Below are positions 8,607 to 17,802 of a DNA stretch of 64,000 nt, one piece after another; positions within the stretch are counted from its first letter, which is position 1; each line of letters starts with the position of its first letter. This stretch comes from Streptomyces zhaozhouensis. GTDB lineage: Bacteria > Actinomycetota > Actinomycetes > Streptomycetales > Streptomycetaceae. A model generated the notes under the pieces. It was not told where the DNA came from. It was given only the letters and a program-made list of their open reading frames with translations, and did no database searches. The stretch spans positions 182,314 to 246,313 of the forward strand of contig NZ_OCNE01000008.1 in the NCBI RefSeq assembly GCF_900230195.1, in the 5' to 3' direction. The position numbers were made by a program, and so were the translations under genes.

Positions 8607-9749
8607 ATGAAGAAGCCCGAGGTGCTCATCGTCGGTGCCGGAATCGCGGGGCCCGCCCTCGCGTACTGGCTCTCCCGCACCGGATACCGGCCGACAGTCG
8701 TCGAACATGCCCGGCAGCTCCGCTCCGGGGGGAGCGCGATCGTCGTGAAGGGGCCCGCGATCCCGGTCGCCCAGCACATGGGCGTCCTCCCGCGGCTCCG
8801 CGAGCTCGCCACTCGCAATCGGTCACTGACCCTGCTCGACCCCGCCGGCAGGCGAATACTGCGGCTCCCGCTCACCTCGGACAAGGCGCCGACGGTCGAG
8901 GTCACGCGGGCCGACCTGTCCGAGGTGCTCCACCGGGCGGCACAGACCGAGGCCGAGTTCGTGTTCGACGACACGATCACCGCCCTCCGCCAGGACGAGG
9001 ACGGGGTCGACGTCACCTTCCGGCGGTCCGCGCCACGGCGCTTCGACCTGGTGGTCGGTGCCGACGGGGCGCACTCCACCGTGCGGCGACTGGTGTTCGG
9101 CCCCGAGCAGCGCTTCACGCGCCATCTGGGCCTGTACGGCGCGACCGTCCCACTGGAACCCGACGCCGTCGAGGACCCGAGCGAGATGACGATGCTGACC
9201 GCGCCGAACCGGATGCTCGTCGTCCACCCCTCCCGGAAGACTCCGCTCGCGATCTTCACCTTCCGGACCGCGCCGCTGGCGCCCCATGACCGCAAGAACA
9301 CCGCACTGCACAAGCGGACCGTGGCCGACGCCTACGCCGACATCGCCTGGCGGGCGCCAGAACTCGTGGCGACGTTCGTCGACCACCCGGCGCCGTTCTT
9401 CGACGCCCTGACCACCGTCCGGCTGCCCTCGTGGTCCAGGGGGCGGGTCGTGCTGCTCGGGGACGCGGCGGCGGCGACGGCGCTGCTGGGCGACGGGTCC
9501 AGCATGGCGATGGCGGGCGCGTACGCCCTCGCGGAAGAGCTCGCCGCCCATCCCGGTGATCACGTCCGCGCCTTCGCGGCTTACGAGTCCCGGCTCCGCC
9601 GTGAGGTGGGCCCGCGGCAGCGGCGCGTCCGCCTGCTCTCCCGGCTCATGGTGCCCCGCACCCGACCGGGCCTCGCGGCGCGCAACGCGGTGGGCCGCGC
9701 GGTCGGCCGCGCACACCGGAGCGCCTCGCACGAAACCGCCAACCGGTAG
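8607..9749 (+). CDS. FAD-dependent aromatic monooxygenase
   Basis: 380 residues. The N-terminal Rossmann motif VLIVGAGIAGPALAYWL binds FAD, a DG motif is central (VVGADGAHSTVRRLVFG), and the second FAD motif is GRVVLLGDAAAATALLGDGSSMAMAGAYALAEEL. This is the p-hydroxybenzoate-hydroxylase/TetX-like group, which hydroxylates aromatic or polyketide substrates with NAD(P)H and oxygen. It is controlled, by inference, by the divergent ArsR gene through the two palindromes upstream. The substrate is unknown; a drug-inactivating or detoxifying role is one possibility. Confidence 0.87.
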   Translation: MKKPEVLIVGAGIAGPALAYWLSRTGYRPTVVEHARQLRSGGSAIVVKGPAIPVAQHMGVLPRLRELATRNRSLTLLDPAGRRILRLPLTSDKAPTVEVTRADLSEVLHRAAQTEAEFVFDDTITALRQDEDGVDVTFRRSAPRRFDLVVGADGAHSTVRRLVFGPEQRFTRHLGLYGATVPLEPDAVEDPSEMTMLTAPNRMLVVHPSRKTPLAIFTFRTAPLAPHDRKNTALHKRTVADAYADIAWRAPELVATFVDHPAPFFDALTTVRLPSWSRGRVVLLGDAAAATALLGDGSSMAMAGAYALAEELAAHPGDHVRAFAAYESRLRREVGPRQRRVRLLSRLMVPRTRPGLAARNAVGRAVGRAHRSASHETANR

Positions 9750-9762
9750 ACCGCGTCCATAC

Positions 9763-9825
9763 TCGCCGGTCGCCGGTCGCCGGTCGCCGGTCGCCGGTCG
9801 CCGGTCGCCGGTCGCCGGTCGCCGG
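9763..9825. repeat. nine perfect tandem copies of a 7-bp unit
   Basis: TCGCCGG is repeated nine times without a mismatch, directly after the monooxygenase stop and before the convergent peptidase gene. A 7-bp unit is not a whole number of codons, and no gene uses it. It is likely a slippage-prone intergenic microsatellite and could form structured RNA from either convergent transcript. Confidence 0.9.
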
Positions 9826-9944
9826 CCGGCTCAGCCGGCGCCGGTCGGCCGCGCCCGCGCACACCGGACCCACGACCCGCAACGGCGCGCCGCGTGCCCC
9901 CACCGAGGCCCGCCCCCCCCGCCGCGCGGAAGCCGCCGGCCGGC

Positions 9945-11321
9945 TCAGCCGGCGGCGGACGCCGCGAACCGCGCGAGGAAGAGCGCCTCGGCCACCGACA
10001 TCCGCTCCAACTCCTCGGGTGAGACGCTCTCGTCCACCGCGTGGATGCGGGCGGCCGCGTCGCTCAGCCCGATCATCACCACCTCGGCCTCCGGGTACAG
10101 CCCGCCGAGCGTCGCCGTCAGCGGGATCGAACCGCCCTGGCCCACCACCGCCATCTCCGTGCCGTCGTAGGCGTCCCGCATCGCCGAGGCCATCGCCGCG
10201 TACGCGGGGCTCTCCACGTCCGCCCGGAACGCCGCCCCCTCGCCCTGCCGCTCCACCGTCACCCGCGCACCCCACGGAGCCCTGGCCCGCAGGTGCGCCT
10301 CCACCAGGTCGCCGGCCTCCCGCGCGTCCATCCCCGGGGGCACCCGCAGCCCCAGCAGCGCCCGCGCGCCCGCCTGCACCGAGGGCGTCGCGCCCACCAC
10401 CGGCGGGCAGTCGATCCCCATCACCGTCAACGAGGGCCGGGACCACAACCGGTCGGCCACCGACCCCGAGCCGACCAGCCCCACGCCGTCCAACACCCCG
10501 GCGTCGGCGCGGAAATCCGCCTCCGGGTACTCCGTGCCTGACCAGGTGCCGCCCGCGTCCAGCCCGTCGACCGCCGGCGAACCCGCCGCGTCGTACAGCG
10601 AGTCGAGCATCCGCACCAGCGCCACCAGGGCGTCGGGCGCCACGCCGCCGAACGCGCCCGAGTGCAGGTTCCCCTCCAGCGTGTCCACGCAGACCTTCAG
10701 CACGGACATCCCCCGCAGGCTCGCCGTCACCGTCGGCTGGCCCGCCCGCACGTTGCCCGTGTCCCCGATCACCAGCACGTCGGCGGCCATCACCTCCGGA
10801 TGCGCCCGCGCGTACTCCTCGAGACCGCTGGTGCCCTGCTCCTCCGAGCCCTCGACGACCACCTTGACGCCGACCGGGACGCCGCCGTTGGCCCGCAGCG
10901 CGCGCAACGCCAGCAGGTGCATCATCAGGCCGCCCTTGCAGTCCGCCGCGCCCCGCCCGTACCAGCGGCCGGCACGCTCGGTCAGCTCCCACGGCGGCGA
11001 GGTCCACGCCGCCTCGTCCAGCGGGGGCTGCACGTCGTAGTGCGCGTACAGCAGCACCGTCGGCGCGCCCTCGGGGCCCGGCAGACGGCCGATCACCGAC
11101 TCCGTGCCGTCCGGCGTCTCCACCACCTCGACCTCGGGAAAGCCCTCGGCCTCCAGCGCCCGCGCGATCCAACGCGCCGCCGCCCGGCACTCCTCGACCG
11201 GGAACTGCGCCGGGTCGGCGACCGAGCGGAACGCGACCAGCTCGGCCAACTCCTCCCGGGCGGCCGGCAGGGCGGCGGCCACCGTCGCGGCGACGTCGGC
11301 GTGCTGCGGGATGTGCGGCAT
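9945..11321 (-). CDS. M20 family dipeptidase/metallopeptidase
   Basis: 458 residues, starting MPHIPQHADV behind GAGGAGAG. Metal ligands of the M20 family are in place: YAHYDVQ (His and Asp), the YGRGAADCKGG Asp, the VVEGSEEQGTSG Glu pair, DVLVIGDTG, and a late His in AARIHAVDESV. The insertion carrying LEGNLHSGAFGG matches the lid/dimer domain. Such di-zinc cytosolic enzymes cleave dipeptides or N-acyl amino acids. It is divergent from the flavoenzyme at 11545. The specific substrate is not evident. Confidence 0.9.
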   Translation of the reverse strand: MPHIPQHADVAATVAAALPAAREELAELVAFRSVADPAQFPVEECRAAARWIARALEAEGFPEVEVVETPDGTESVIGRLPGPEGAPTVLLYAHYDVQPPLDEAAWTSPPWELTERAGRWYGRGAADCKGGLMMHLLALRALRANGGVPVGVKVVVEGSEEQGTSGLEEYARAHPEVMAADVLVIGDTGNVRAGQPTVTASLRGMSVLKVCVDTLEGNLHSGAFGGVAPDALVALVRMLDSLYDAAGSPAVDGLDAGGTWSGTEYPEADFRADAGVLDGVGLVGSGSVADRLWSRPSLTVMGIDCPPVVGATPSVQAGARALLGLRVPPGMDAREAGDLVEAHLRARAPWGARVTVERQGEGAAFRADVESPAYAAMASAMRDAYDGTEMAVVGQGGSIPLTATLGGLYPEAEVVMIGLSDAAARIHAVDESVSPEELERMSVAEALFLARFAASAAG

Positions 11322-11544
11322 GGAACTCTCCTCGGACGGGCGGCGGTCGGCGCGCGGGACCTGGCATGGCGTCGGCGCACGGCCTCCGGTGCACCGTGTC
11401 CGAACATCGGTGCGGCCGATGATGTCACAGGGCACCGACAACGCCTCGGCCCGGCGGTCGGCCCGGGAAACCTTCCCGATCACCCCGCACTAGGATGCAC
11501 AGCGGCGAGGCAAGCACGACCGTATCGGGGAGCACGGGCACATC

Positions 11545-12801
11545 GTGAGCAGCGACAACGAAGCCGAGGACCGGACCGTCTGGGATGTCGTCGTGGTGGG
11601 GGCCGGGCCCGGCGGCTCGTCGGCCGCCCGTGCCGCCGCGGAGGCCGGCCGGCGCGTACTGCTGCTGGAGAAGGCCGAGTTGCCCCGGTACAAGACCTGC
11701 GGCGGCGGCATCATCGGCCCCACCCGCGACGCGCTGCCGCCCGGCTTCGAACTGCCGCTGCGCGACCGGGTGCACGCCGTCACGTTCTCGCTCAACGGCC
11801 GGCTGACCCGCACCCGCCGCTCCAAGCGGATGCTCTTCGGCCTGGTCAACAGACCCGAGTTCGACGAGCGTCTGGCCCAGGCCGCCGTCAAGGCCGGCGC
11901 GCGGCTGCGCACCGGCGTCACCGTCTCCCGCGTCGAACAGCACGGCCCGGCCGTCCCGGACCGGCGGACCGTCGCCGTCGTCCTGTCCGGCGGCGAGACC
12001 GTGCTGGCCAGGGCGGTCGTCGGCGCCGACGGCAGCGCCAGCCGGATAGGGGCGCACGTCGGGGTCCGGCTGGACCAGGTGGACCTCGGCCTGGAGGCGG
12101 AGATCCCGGTCCCGCCCGAGGTCGCCGACGACTGGCGCGGCCGGGTCCTGATCGACTGGGGCCCGCTGCCCGGCTCCTACGGCTGGGTCTTCCCCAAGGG
12201 CGACACGCTGACCGTCGGCGTCATCTCCGCCCGGGGCGAGGGCGCGGCGACCAAGCGCTACCTGGAGGACTTCGTCGGCCGCCTCGGCCTGGCCGGGTTC
12301 GAGCCCAGCGTCTCCTCTGGGCACCTCACCCGCTGCCGCACCGACGACTCCCCGCTCTCCCGGGGACGGGTCCTGGTCTGCGGGGACGCGGCCGGGCTGC
12401 TGGAGCCCTGGACCAGGGAGGGCATCTCGTTCGCGCTGCGCTCCGGGCGCCTCGCCGGCCAGTGGGCGGTGCGCATCGCCGAGGCGCCGGACGCGGTGGA
12501 CGCGCGCCGCCAGGCACTCAACTACACCTTCGCCATCAAGTCGGGCCTCGGCGTGGAGATGGGCGTCGGCCGCCGGCTGCTGGCCGCGTTCTCCCACCGG
12601 CCCAAGCTCTTCCACACCGCCCTCATCGGCTTCCGGCCGGCGTGGGCCGCGTTCACCCAGATCACCCGCGGCTCGACCACGCTCGCCGGCCTGGTCCGCA
12701 CCCACCCCGTCGCCCGCCGGACGCTCAGCGCCCTGGACCGGCGGCACGAGGCGCACGGTCAGGAGACGAGGGACGAGCCGGGGGAGAGGGCCGGGTCCTG
12801 A
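11545..12801 (+). CDS. geranylgeranyl reductase family FAD oxidoreductase
   Basis: 418 residues from a GTG. An N-terminal FAD-binding motif (WDVVVVGAGPGGSSAARAAAEAGRRVLLLEKAELPRYKTCGGGI) carries the PxxKxCGGG signature of the geranylgeranyl-reductase family. It is followed by VVGADGSASRIG and VCGDAAGLLEPWTREGISFALRSG. Family members reduce prenyl double bonds in menaquinones and other isoprenoids, or halogenate/oxidise natural products. Its 3' end overlaps the convergent BTAD regulator by 43 bp. Confidence 0.85.
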   Translation: MSSDNEAEDRTVWDVVVVGAGPGGSSAARAAAEAGRRVLLLEKAELPRYKTCGGGIIGPTRDALPPGFELPLRDRVHAVTFSLNGRLTRTRRSKRMLFGLVNRPEFDERLAQAAVKAGARLRTGVTVSRVEQHGPAVPDRRTVAVVLSGGETVLARAVVGADGSASRIGAHVGVRLDQVDLGLEAEIPVPPEVADDWRGRVLIDWGPLPGSYGWVFPKGDTLTVGVISARGEGAATKRYLEDFVGRLGLAGFEPSVSSGHLTRCRTDDSPLSRGRVLVCGDAAGLLEPWTREGISFALRSGRLAGQWAVRIAEAPDAVDARRQALNYTFAIKSGLGVEMGVGRRLLAAFSHRPKLFHTALIGFRPAWAAFTQITRGSTTLAGLVRTHPVARRTLSALDRRHEAHGQETRDEPGERAGS

Positions 12802-13529
12802 CGCAGGACGCGCTGGTGCAGGGCGCGTAGCTCGGGCCCCGGGTCGCAGCCCAACTCCCGCGCCATCCGCACCCGCGTCTCCTCGTACGCCAACAGCGCG
12901 TCCGCCGACCGGCCGCCCCGGTACAGCGCCATCATCAGCAGCCACACCAGCCGCTCGCGCAGCGGGTGCGCCGCCACCTGCCGCATCAGCTCGTGCACGC
13001 ACTCGTGGTACCGGCCGCGCTCCACCAGCCCCTCCATCCTGGCCTCCAGCACCAGCAGGCGCTTCTCGGCCCAGCGCCGGCGCTCGGCCGCCAGCAGCGG
13101 CCCGGCCAGCCCCTCGGCGAACTCCCCGCGCCACAGCGCCTCGGCGCGCGCCGCCAACTCCTCGGCGTGCGCCAGCTCTCCCGCGCCCCTGGCGTGCGCC
13201 GCGCGCGCCAACAGCGCCCTCCGCTCGGCCAGATCGTCGATCGCCATCCCGGCCAGCACGTAGCCGCTGCCGGTCCAGCGCGGCCCGGCGTCCGCGCCCA
13301 GGGCGCGGCGGATGCCCGAGACGTACTTCTGCACCAGGTTGCGCACCTGCCCCGGCGGGGAGTCGCCCCACACCGCGTCGACCAGTGCCCCGAACGTGAT
13401 CGGCCGCCCCTCCTGGAGCAACAGCACCGCCAGCACGGCCTGTTGCCTGGGCGGGCCCAGGGGCAGCTCCCGCCCCTCGCGCAACACCCTGAGGGGCCCC
13501 AGCAGTTCACCACGTACAGCCTCCGCCAT
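12759..13529 (-). CDS. SARP/BTAD-type transcriptional regulator
   Basis: 256 residues. An N-terminal OmpR-like winged helix (LGPLRVLREGRELPLGPPRQQAVLAVLLLQEGRPITFGALVDAVWGDSPPGQVRNLVQKYVSGIRRAL) is followed by a bacterial transcriptional activation domain of helical repeats ending RMARELGCDPGPELRALHQRVL. SARPs switch on secondary-metabolite clusters in Streptomyces. No obvious biosynthetic cluster adjoins it; the divergent neighbour is an MMPL transporter at 13649. It ends inside the 3' end of the flavoenzyme gene on the other strand. Confidence 0.87.
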   Translation of the reverse strand: MAEAVRGELLGPLRVLREGRELPLGPPRQQAVLAVLLLQEGRPITFGALVDAVWGDSPPGQVRNLVQKYVSGIRRALGADAGPRWTGSGYVLAGMAIDDLAERRALLARAAHARGAGELAHAEELAARAEALWRGEFAEGLAGPLLAAERRRWAEKRLLVLEARMEGLVERGRYHECVHELMRQVAAHPLRERLVWLLMMALYRGGRSADALLAYEETRVRMARELGCDPGPELRALHQRVLRQDPALSPGSSLVS

Positions 13530-13648
13530 GAGTCCGAGCCTACGCGGCCGGCGGGCGTTCCAGCGGTTCTTCCAGCGGGCGTTCCAGCGCCCGGTCAGCG
13601 GCGTCCGGCACGGTGGCGGCCCGCACTCCAGGAAGGCACCACCCTCTG

Positions 13649-15910
13649 ATGGCACCACGACCCCGCCCCGCCGGCACCGGCCCTCTGGCCCGCGTCGGCC
13701 GCTTCGCCGTGCGCCGGTCCGGCGCGATCCTGCTGGCCGCCGCCGTGCTGCTGCCGCTGCTCGGGCTGTTCGGCGCGGGGGCGCCCGCCGCCCTGCAACT
13801 GGCCCGCTGGGACGCCCCCGGCACCGAGTCCGTGCGCGTCCAGGAGGTGTTGCGCGAGCGGTACGGCACCGGCAACCCCAATCTCGCGCTGCTCGTCACC
13901 GCGAAGGCGGGCGACGTCGACGACCCCGGGGTCGCCGCGGCCGGCCGACGCCTGGCCGCCGACCTCGCGGACCACCCGATGGTCACGGACGTCTCCGCCT
14001 ACTGGGACGAGAACGACGCCGCGCTGCGCGCCGAGGACGGCGCCCGCGCGCTCGTCCTCGCCAGGCTGGAGGGCGACGCCACCGAGACCCGCGCCGAACT
14101 CGCCGACCTCTCGCCCCGGCTGACCCAGGAGGACGACCTCGTCGACGTCGCCGTCGGCGGCCAGGAGGAGGTCTCCCGGCAGGTCGGCGAGCAGGCCACC
14201 GCCGACTTCCTCACCGCCGAACTCATCGTGCTGCCCACCGTCACCCTGCTGCTGGCCCTGGTCTACCGGCGCACCGTCGCGGCCCTGGTCACCGTCGGCG
14301 TCGGGCTGCTGAGCGTGGTGGCCACCCTCGCGGGGCTGCGGCTGCTCGCCCAGTTCACGCCGGTGTCCACCTTCGCCGCCAACCTCGCCCTCGTCCTCGG
14401 CCTCGGCCTGGGCATCGACTACTGCCTGTTCGTCATCAACCGCTACCGCGAGGAGCGCGCCGCCGGGCTGCCCACCGAGGCGGCGGTCGCCCGCGCCGTT
14501 GCCGTCGCGGGCCGCACCGTGCTCTTCAGCGGCGTCACCGTCGCCGTCTCGCTGGCCGCCCTGCTCGTCTTCCCGTTCTTCTTCCTCAGCTCCTTCGCCT
14601 ACGCGGGGGTGCTGGTGGTGCTGGCCTCCGTCGCCGGCGCGACCGTGGTGCTGCCCGCCGCCCTGGCCCGTTACGGACACCGCTTCGAGGCGCCGGGCCG
14701 GGGCGAACGCGCCGCCCGCTGGTGGGAGCGCGCGGCGCGGGCCGTGCTGCGCCGGCCGCTGGTCATCGGGGCCGCCGGGCTGGCCGTGCTGCTGGTGGCG
14801 GCCTCGCCCGTGCTGGGGCTGCGCTTCGGGCTGCCCGACCAACGCACCCTGCCGGAGGGCACCTCCAGCCGCGTCGTCGCGGAGGAGACCGCCGCGCACT
14901 TCGCCGCCGAGCCCACCGACACCCTCTTCGTCGTCACCGCGCCCGGAAGCCGCCTCGGCGAGCGGCACACCGCCGCCTACGCCGCCGCGCTCTCCCGCCA
15001 CCCCGGCGTCTTCCAGGTGCTCTCGCCCGCCGGCACCCACCGCGACGGGGAACTCGCCGCTGCGCCGGGCGCCGCCTCCGCCGGGATGTCGGGCGACGAC
15101 GGCTCCACGCTGCTGACCGTGGTGCCCACCCAGCGGGCGATGGCCGGGGACGTCCCCGGGCTCGTCGCCGACCTGCGGCAGGTACCCGCCCCGGTAGCGA
15201 CCGAGGTCGGCGGCTACCCGGCGGAGACCAGCGACTTCCGCTCGGAACTGCTCTCCCGGGTGCCGCTGCTGGCCCTGCTCGTCCTCGCGGCCACCGCGCT
15301 GGTGCTCTTCCTGCTGACCGGGAGCGTCCTGCTGCCGTTGAAGGCCACCGTCCTGAACCTGCTGAGCCTGGGCGTGATGTTCGGCGCCCTGGTGTGGGTC
15401 TTCCAGGACGGCAACCTCTCCGGCGTCCTCGGCTTCACCCCCACCGGCTCCATCGAACCCAGCATCCCGTTGCTGATGTTCTGCGTCACCTACGGGCTGT
15501 CGATGGACTACGAGGTCTTCCTCCTGTCCCGCATCGCCGAGGAACACCGCCGCACCGGCGACACCCAGGCGGCCGTCGTCGCCGGCGTGCGCCGCACCGC
15601 GCCGCTGATCACCGCGGCCGCCGGCATCCTCGTCGTCACCTTCGCCACGTACGCCACCAGCGGCATCGTCTTCCTCAAGGAACTGGGCGTCGGCACCGCC
15701 CTGGTCATCCTCGTCGACGCGACGCTGATCAGGACCGTGCTGCTGCCCGCGTTCATGCGGCTGGCAGGCGGCGCCAACTGGTGGGCGCCGCGCCCGCTGC
15801 GCAGGCTGCACGAACGGATCGGGCTGAGCGAGGAGCCGCCGCCCGCCCCGGCCCCGCTCCCGGCGGCGCGTACGACGGAGGGAGTAGCGGCGGTGCCGCC
15901 CGCGGGCTGA
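13649..15910 (+). CDS. MMPL family RND-type transporter
   Basis: About 753 residues. The layout is duplicated: one N-terminal membrane helix, a large extracytoplasmic loop, six helices (LALVLGLGLGIDYCLFVINRYREE marks the GXXXDY/F signature), then a second loop and a second helix bundle (MFCVTYGLSMDYEVFLLSRIAEEHRRTGD). In mycobacteria MmpL proteins export lipids and siderophores. In Streptomyces they often export antibiotics or lipids. An ATG 12 codons upstream exists, but MAPRPRPAGTG is the more natural N-terminus. A two-component pair follows 36 bp downstream, so an export/response unit is plausible. Confidence 0.9.
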   Translation: MAPRPRPAGTGPLARVGRFAVRRSGAILLAAAVLLPLLGLFGAGAPAALQLARWDAPGTESVRVQEVLRERYGTGNPNLALLVTAKAGDVDDPGVAAAGRRLAADLADHPMVTDVSAYWDENDAALRAEDGARALVLARLEGDATETRAELADLSPRLTQEDDLVDVAVGGQEEVSRQVGEQATADFLTAELIVLPTVTLLLALVYRRTVAALVTVGVGLLSVVATLAGLRLLAQFTPVSTFAANLALVLGLGLGIDYCLFVINRYREERAAGLPTEAAVARAVAVAGRTVLFSGVTVAVSLAALLVFPFFFLSSFAYAGVLVVLASVAGATVVLPAALARYGHRFEAPGRGERAARWWERAARAVLRRPLVIGAAGLAVLLVAASPVLGLRFGLPDQRTLPEGTSSRVVAEETAAHFAAEPTDTLFVVTAPGSRLGERHTAAYAAALSRHPGVFQVLSPAGTHRDGELAAAPGAASAGMSGDDGSTLLTVVPTQRAMAGDVPGLVADLRQVPAPVATEVGGYPAETSDFRSELLSRVPLLALLVLAATALVLFLLTGSVLLPLKATVLNLLSLGVMFGALVWVFQDGNLSGVLGFTPTGSIEPSIPLLMFCVTYGLSMDYEVFLLSRIAEEHRRTGDTQAAVVAGVRRTAPLITAAAGILVVTFATYATSGIVFLKELGVGTALVILVDATLIRTVLLPAFMRLAGGANWWAPRPLRRLHERIGLSEEPPPAPAPLPAARTTEGVAAVPPAG

Positions 15911-15946
15911 CGCCCCGGCGGGGCGCCGGCCGCTACGGTGACCGGC

Positions 15947-17140
15947 ATGACCTCGCCGCTGACCGCCGTCGCACGGCTGCCGTGGGCGTCCACGGCGGCC
16001 GTGCTGCTGGTGCAGCTGGTCGGCAGCCACTTCGCCGCCCGGGACCAGCCGGAACGGGTCGCCCTCGACCCGGGCGGCTACGCGCTGCTCGCCGCCGGGC
16101 CACTGCTGCTCCTGGCCCGCCGGCGCCACCCGGCGGCCGCCGCCTGGGGCACCGCCGCGCTCACCCTGCTGTATCTGGGCGCGGGGTACCCCTACGGGCC
16201 GGTCTTCCTCAGCGTGCTCGTCGCCACCTTCGGCGCCGCCGTGGCCGGCGAACGGTCCGCGGCCTGGGGCGCGTTGGGCACGCTGTGGCTGGGCCGCCTG
16301 ATCAGCGGCCACTGGCTCCACCGCTGGCTGCCGCCCGAGGACGACGGCCCCGTCGACTGGGCCTCCGACACCGCGACCGCCGCCTGGATCGTCGCCCTGC
16401 TCGCCCTCGCCGAACTGGCCAGGGCGCGCGGGGAACGCCACCGGCGCGAGGAGCGGGAGCGCGCCGAGGCCGCCCGACGCCGTGCCGACGAGGAACGGCT
16501 GCGCATCGCCCGCGAGCTGCACGACATCCTCGCCCACAGCATCTCCGTGATCCATGTGCAGGCCGGCGTGGGCCTGGCGCTCCTGGACAGCGACACCGAA
16601 CAGGCCCGCGCGTCCCTGACCACCATCAAGGCGGCCAGCAAGGAGGCGTTGGGCGAGGTCCGCCAGGTGCTCCAGGCGCTGCGCGCACCCGGCGCGGCGC
16701 CCCGCGCCCCCTCGCCGGGCGTCGACCGGCTGCCCGAGCTCCTCGCCCAGGCCCGCGACGCGGGGCTGGAGGCCACCCTCACCACCGAGGGCCGCCCCAC
16801 CGGGCTGCCGCCCGGCGCCGACCTGGCCGCCTTCCGCATCGTGCAGGAGGCCCTGACCAACACCGTGCGGCACTCCGCCTCCCGCACCGCCCGCGTCCGG
16901 CTCGCCTACACTCCCGACGGGCTGCGGCTGACCGTCGACGACGAGGGGCCCGCCACCGGCGACCCGCGCGGCGCCGGCGGCAACGGCCTGGTCGGGATGC
17001 GGGAGCGGGCCGCCGCCCTCGGCGGCGGCGTCACCGCCACCACCCGCGACGACGGGGGCTTCACCGTCACCGCGGACCTGCCGTACGGCCCCCCGGGCCC
17101 GCCCGCCCACGAGGACACCACCCCACGGGAGAACGGATGA
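15947..17140 (+). CDS. sensor histidine kinase (NarL-type partner)
   Basis: 397 residues (a GTG nine bases earlier is possible). About five membrane helices in the first 150 residues are followed by a coiled stretch (RGERHRREERERAEAARRRADEERLRIAR). Next comes the HisKA_3 phosphoacceptor in ARELHDILAHSISVIHVQAG (His near 192). The HATPase domain has FRIVQEALTNTVRHS, a GLRLTVDDEGP D-box and GGNGLVGMRERAAALGG. Its stop overlaps the response regulator start (ATGA), so the two are translationally coupled. The ligand is unknown; the MMPL gene in front suggests cell-envelope or compound stress. Confidence 0.92.
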   Translation: MTSPLTAVARLPWASTAAVLLVQLVGSHFAARDQPERVALDPGGYALLAAGPLLLLARRRHPAAAAWGTAALTLLYLGAGYPYGPVFLSVLVATFGAAVAGERSAAWGALGTLWLGRLISGHWLHRWLPPEDDGPVDWASDTATAAWIVALLALAELARARGERHRREERERAEAARRRADEERLRIARELHDILAHSISVIHVQAGVGLALLDSDTEQARASLTTIKAASKEALGEVRQVLQALRAPGAAPRAPSPGVDRLPELLAQARDAGLEATLTTEGRPTGLPPGADLAAFRIVQEALTNTVRHSASRTARVRLAYTPDGLRLTVDDEGPATGDPRGAGGNGLVGMRERAAALGGGVTATTRDDGGFTVTADLPYGPPGPPAHEDTTPRENG

Positions 17141-17802
17141 TCCGCGTCCTGCTCGCCGACGACCAGGCCCTGGTCCGCGCGGGCTTCCGCGCGCTGCTGG
17201 ACGCCCAGCCCGACATCGAGGTCGTCGCCGAGGCCGCCGACGGCCGCGAAGCTTTGACCCTGGTCGGCCAACTGCGCCCCGACCTCGTCATGATGGACAT
17301 CCGGATGCCCGTCCTGGACGGCCTGGCCGCCACCCGCCGCATCACCTCCCGCCCCGAACTCACCTCCGTCCGCGTCGTGATGCTGACCACCTTCGAACTC
17401 GACGACTACGTCTTCGAGGCCCTCCGCGCCGGCGCCTCGGGCTTTCTCGTCAAGGACACCGAACCCGACGAACTGCTGCGTGCCACCCGCGCCGTGGTCG
17501 CCGGCGACGCCCTGCTCTCGCCGGGCGTCACCCGCCGCCTCATCGCCGAGTTCGCCGCCCGCTCCAAGGCGCCCGAGCAGACCCTCCCGCTGGCCGGGCT
17601 CACCGACCGCGAGCGCGAGGTCCTGGCCCTCGTCGGCCTCGGCCTGTCCAACGAGGAGATCGCCCGCCGGCTGGTGCTCTCCCCGCTGACCGCCAAGACC
17701 CACGTCAGCCGGGCCATGGTCAAGCTGGGCGCCCGGGACCGGGCCCAACTCGTCGTCGCCGCCTACGAGTCCGGGCTGGTCCGCCCCGGCTGGCTGGGCT
17801 GA
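17137..17802 (+). CDS. NarL/LuxR family response regulator
   Basis: 221 residues. The receiver domain has the acidic pocket ADDQ and phospho-acceptor Asp54 (LVMMDIRMP), Thr in MLTTFE and Lys in FLVKDTEP. The C-terminal LuxR helix-turn-helix reads LTDREREVLALVGLGLSNEEIARRLVLSPLTAKTHVSRAMVKLGARDRAQLVVAAYESGLV. It overlaps the kinase gene by four bases. All residues needed for phosphotransfer are present. Confidence 0.95.
   Translation: MIRVLLADDQALVRAGFRALLDAQPDIEVVAEAADGREALTLVGQLRPDLVMMDIRMPVLDGLAATRRITSRPELTSVRVVMLTTFELDDYVFEALRAGASGFLVKDTEPDELLRATRAVVAGDALLSPGVTRRLIAEFAARSKAPEQTLPLAGLTDREREVLALVGLGLSNEEIARRLVLSPLTAKTHVSRAMVKLGARDRAQLVVAAYESGLVRPGWLG

Noticed and set aside
9763..9825. Repeat array as a possible CRISPR
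   Set aside because: Units are seven bases with no spacers.
13595..17110. An 1171-codon open frame on the minus strand opposite the MMPL and kinase genes
   Set aside because: Gly/Gln/Asp-rich antisense of high-GC codons, with no domains and no start site.
13312..17802. A 1496-codon open frame on the plus strand
   Set aside because: It is the shadow of the MMPL and kinase genes. The Arg/Pro/Gly-rich composition gives it away; only its last part, the response regulator, is real.
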